Below are positions 63,444-64,000 of a stretch of 64,000 bases of DNA, piece after piece. Source of the stretch: Aquamicrobium sp. (GTDB lineage: Bacteria; Pseudomonadota; Alphaproteobacteria; Rhizobiales; Rhizobiaceae). The stretch is taken from NCBI RefSeq assembly GCF_023954335.1, contig NZ_JAMLIE010000001.1, positions 2,294,001-2,358,000 on the forward strand. The letters run 5' to 3'. Numbering within the stretch: position 1 is the stretch's first letter; every line of letters starts with the position of its first letter. Below the pieces are notes generated by a model. That model saw only the letters and a program-made list of their open reading frames with translations. It searched no databases and had not been told where the DNA came from. Position numbers and translations under genes: made by a program.

Positions 63444-64000
63444 TCAGCGATAGTCGACGATCGCCTGCGGATTGATCTCGCCGTCATAGGAGGCGTCGAC
63501 CTCGTAGTGGACGAGGCGGAACGTGCCGTCGACGAAGGTCCACGTGCCGGTGGACGAGGCGTCGCCCACGCCGCGCCATAGCGAATGGGCGGTGATGGTG
63601 CGGGTCTCGGGATCGTAGCCGGAATTGACGAGCTGGCCGGTGGCGGCGAAGCCGGTGATGGCGACGGCCTCGACCTTCTCGTCGCTCTCGCCGGCATAGC
63701 GCACGTCGTATTGCGGCTCGGCGAAATGGAGCGGCGCCAACGCGCCTTCGCCGTCGGTGATGTAGTAGACGTGGATTTCGTTGTAGGCGCCGCTGAAGCA
63801 GAAGAAGCGGAAGAGATGCGCCGTGCGCTCCGGGTCCTCCTCGGCGTCGTAGCTGTAGCGGAAGCCGATGGCGTGGCTTTCCGGCGCGTTGTCCTCGCTT
63901 CCCGGCCCGTCCGGGTCGCAGGTCGCGGCGGCGGTGGCCTCGAACATCGCCTTCGCCTTGTCCTTCAGCGCCGCGTCGCCGGCGGCGTCCTGCGCATGGG
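63444..64000 (-). CDS. DUF1176 family protein (5' end cut by window edge)
   Basis: The C-terminal 185 or so residues of a larger protein: the frame stays open to base 64000 without a start. TATCDPDGPGSED, WTFVDGTFRLVHYEVDASYDGEINPQAIVDY resembles the end of DUF1176 proteins, secreted proteins of unknown role. An internal ATG at 63947 is unlikely to be the real start. Confidence 0.75.
   Translation of the reverse strand, partial: HAQDAAGDAALKDKAKAMFEATAAATCDPDGPGSEDNAPESHAIGFRYSYDAEEDPERTAHLFRFFCFSGAYNEIHVYYITDGEGALAPLHFAEPQYDVRYAGESDEKVEAVAITGFAATGQLVNSGYDPETRTITAHSLWRGVGDASSTGTWTFVDGTFRLVHYEVDASYDGEINPQAIVDYR

Overview
The window is a GC-rich (roughly two-thirds G+C by eye) stretch of bacterial chromosome, densely packed with housekeeping genes. 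Gene content and order point to an alphaproteobacterium of the Hyphomicrobiales (Rhizobiales), probably close to the Phyllobacteriaceae/Brucellaceae. Supporting markers are the divK-pleD pair, the plsY-dprA-topA-rnr-DUF983-NUDIX run, a pyrB paired with a divergent pyrC, gatC-GNAT-gatA, a phasin gene, an EipB-type envelope protein, and the rpsB-to-lpxB supercluster followed by gltA. I found no tRNA, rRNA, CRISPR array, prophage, transposase or defence island. Assignments come from reading motifs and gene order; no database search was run.

Layout. 0-6.4 kb: an L,D-transpeptidase lipoprotein, DNA polymerase IV (dinB), a DUF3572/HAD pair, the cell-cycle regulators divK and pleD, then a structured intergenic region with a candidate 58-codon small ORF ahead of rpmG. 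6.5-18.9 kb: a long minus-strand run in transcription order pyrB, pyrC-like, plsY, dprA, topA, rnr, DUF983, NUDIX, MFS, VOC, rpmG, interrupted only by one small plus-strand gene. 19-26.3 kb: an AidB-type acyl-CoA dehydrogenase, ruvX, an MBL hydrolase, gatC-GNAT-gatA and membrane proteins. 26.4-36.5 kb: a 42-residue membrane peptide, L-serine dehydratase, DUF1489, a VWA/membrane-DnaJ pair, a SPOR-containing D,D-carboxypeptidase, phasin, clpS-clpA and azlCD. 36.5-40.6 kb: HIT, FemAB-like, GDPD and RidA proteins, then EipB. 40.6-54.3 kb: rpsB, tsf, pyrH, frr, uppS, cdsA, a mini-RDD protein, rseP, bamA, lpxD, fabZ, lpxA, lpxI, lpxB. This links translation, undecaprenyl and phospholipid precursors, outer-membrane assembly and lipid A synthesis in one co-directional block ended by an 18-bp perfect terminator. 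54.4-64 kb: gltA, gltX, comEC, a P1 peptidase, a periplasmic binding protein, a RutF-like flavin reductase, an alpha/beta hydrolase and a DUF1176 gene cut by the window end.

No obvious new multi-gene system is visible. The most unusual items are: a family of palindromic elements built from 7-bp units (three copies) that in two cases supplies the last codons and stop of a gene; the region before rpmG, where a small ORF has its ribosome-binding site in a hairpin loop; a dihydroorotase homologue lacking key metal ligands beside pyrB; a cdsA-rseP junction with no dxr but an 81-residue RDD-like protein instead; a RIME-like mosaic element; and tandem palindromes upstream of the EipB gene.
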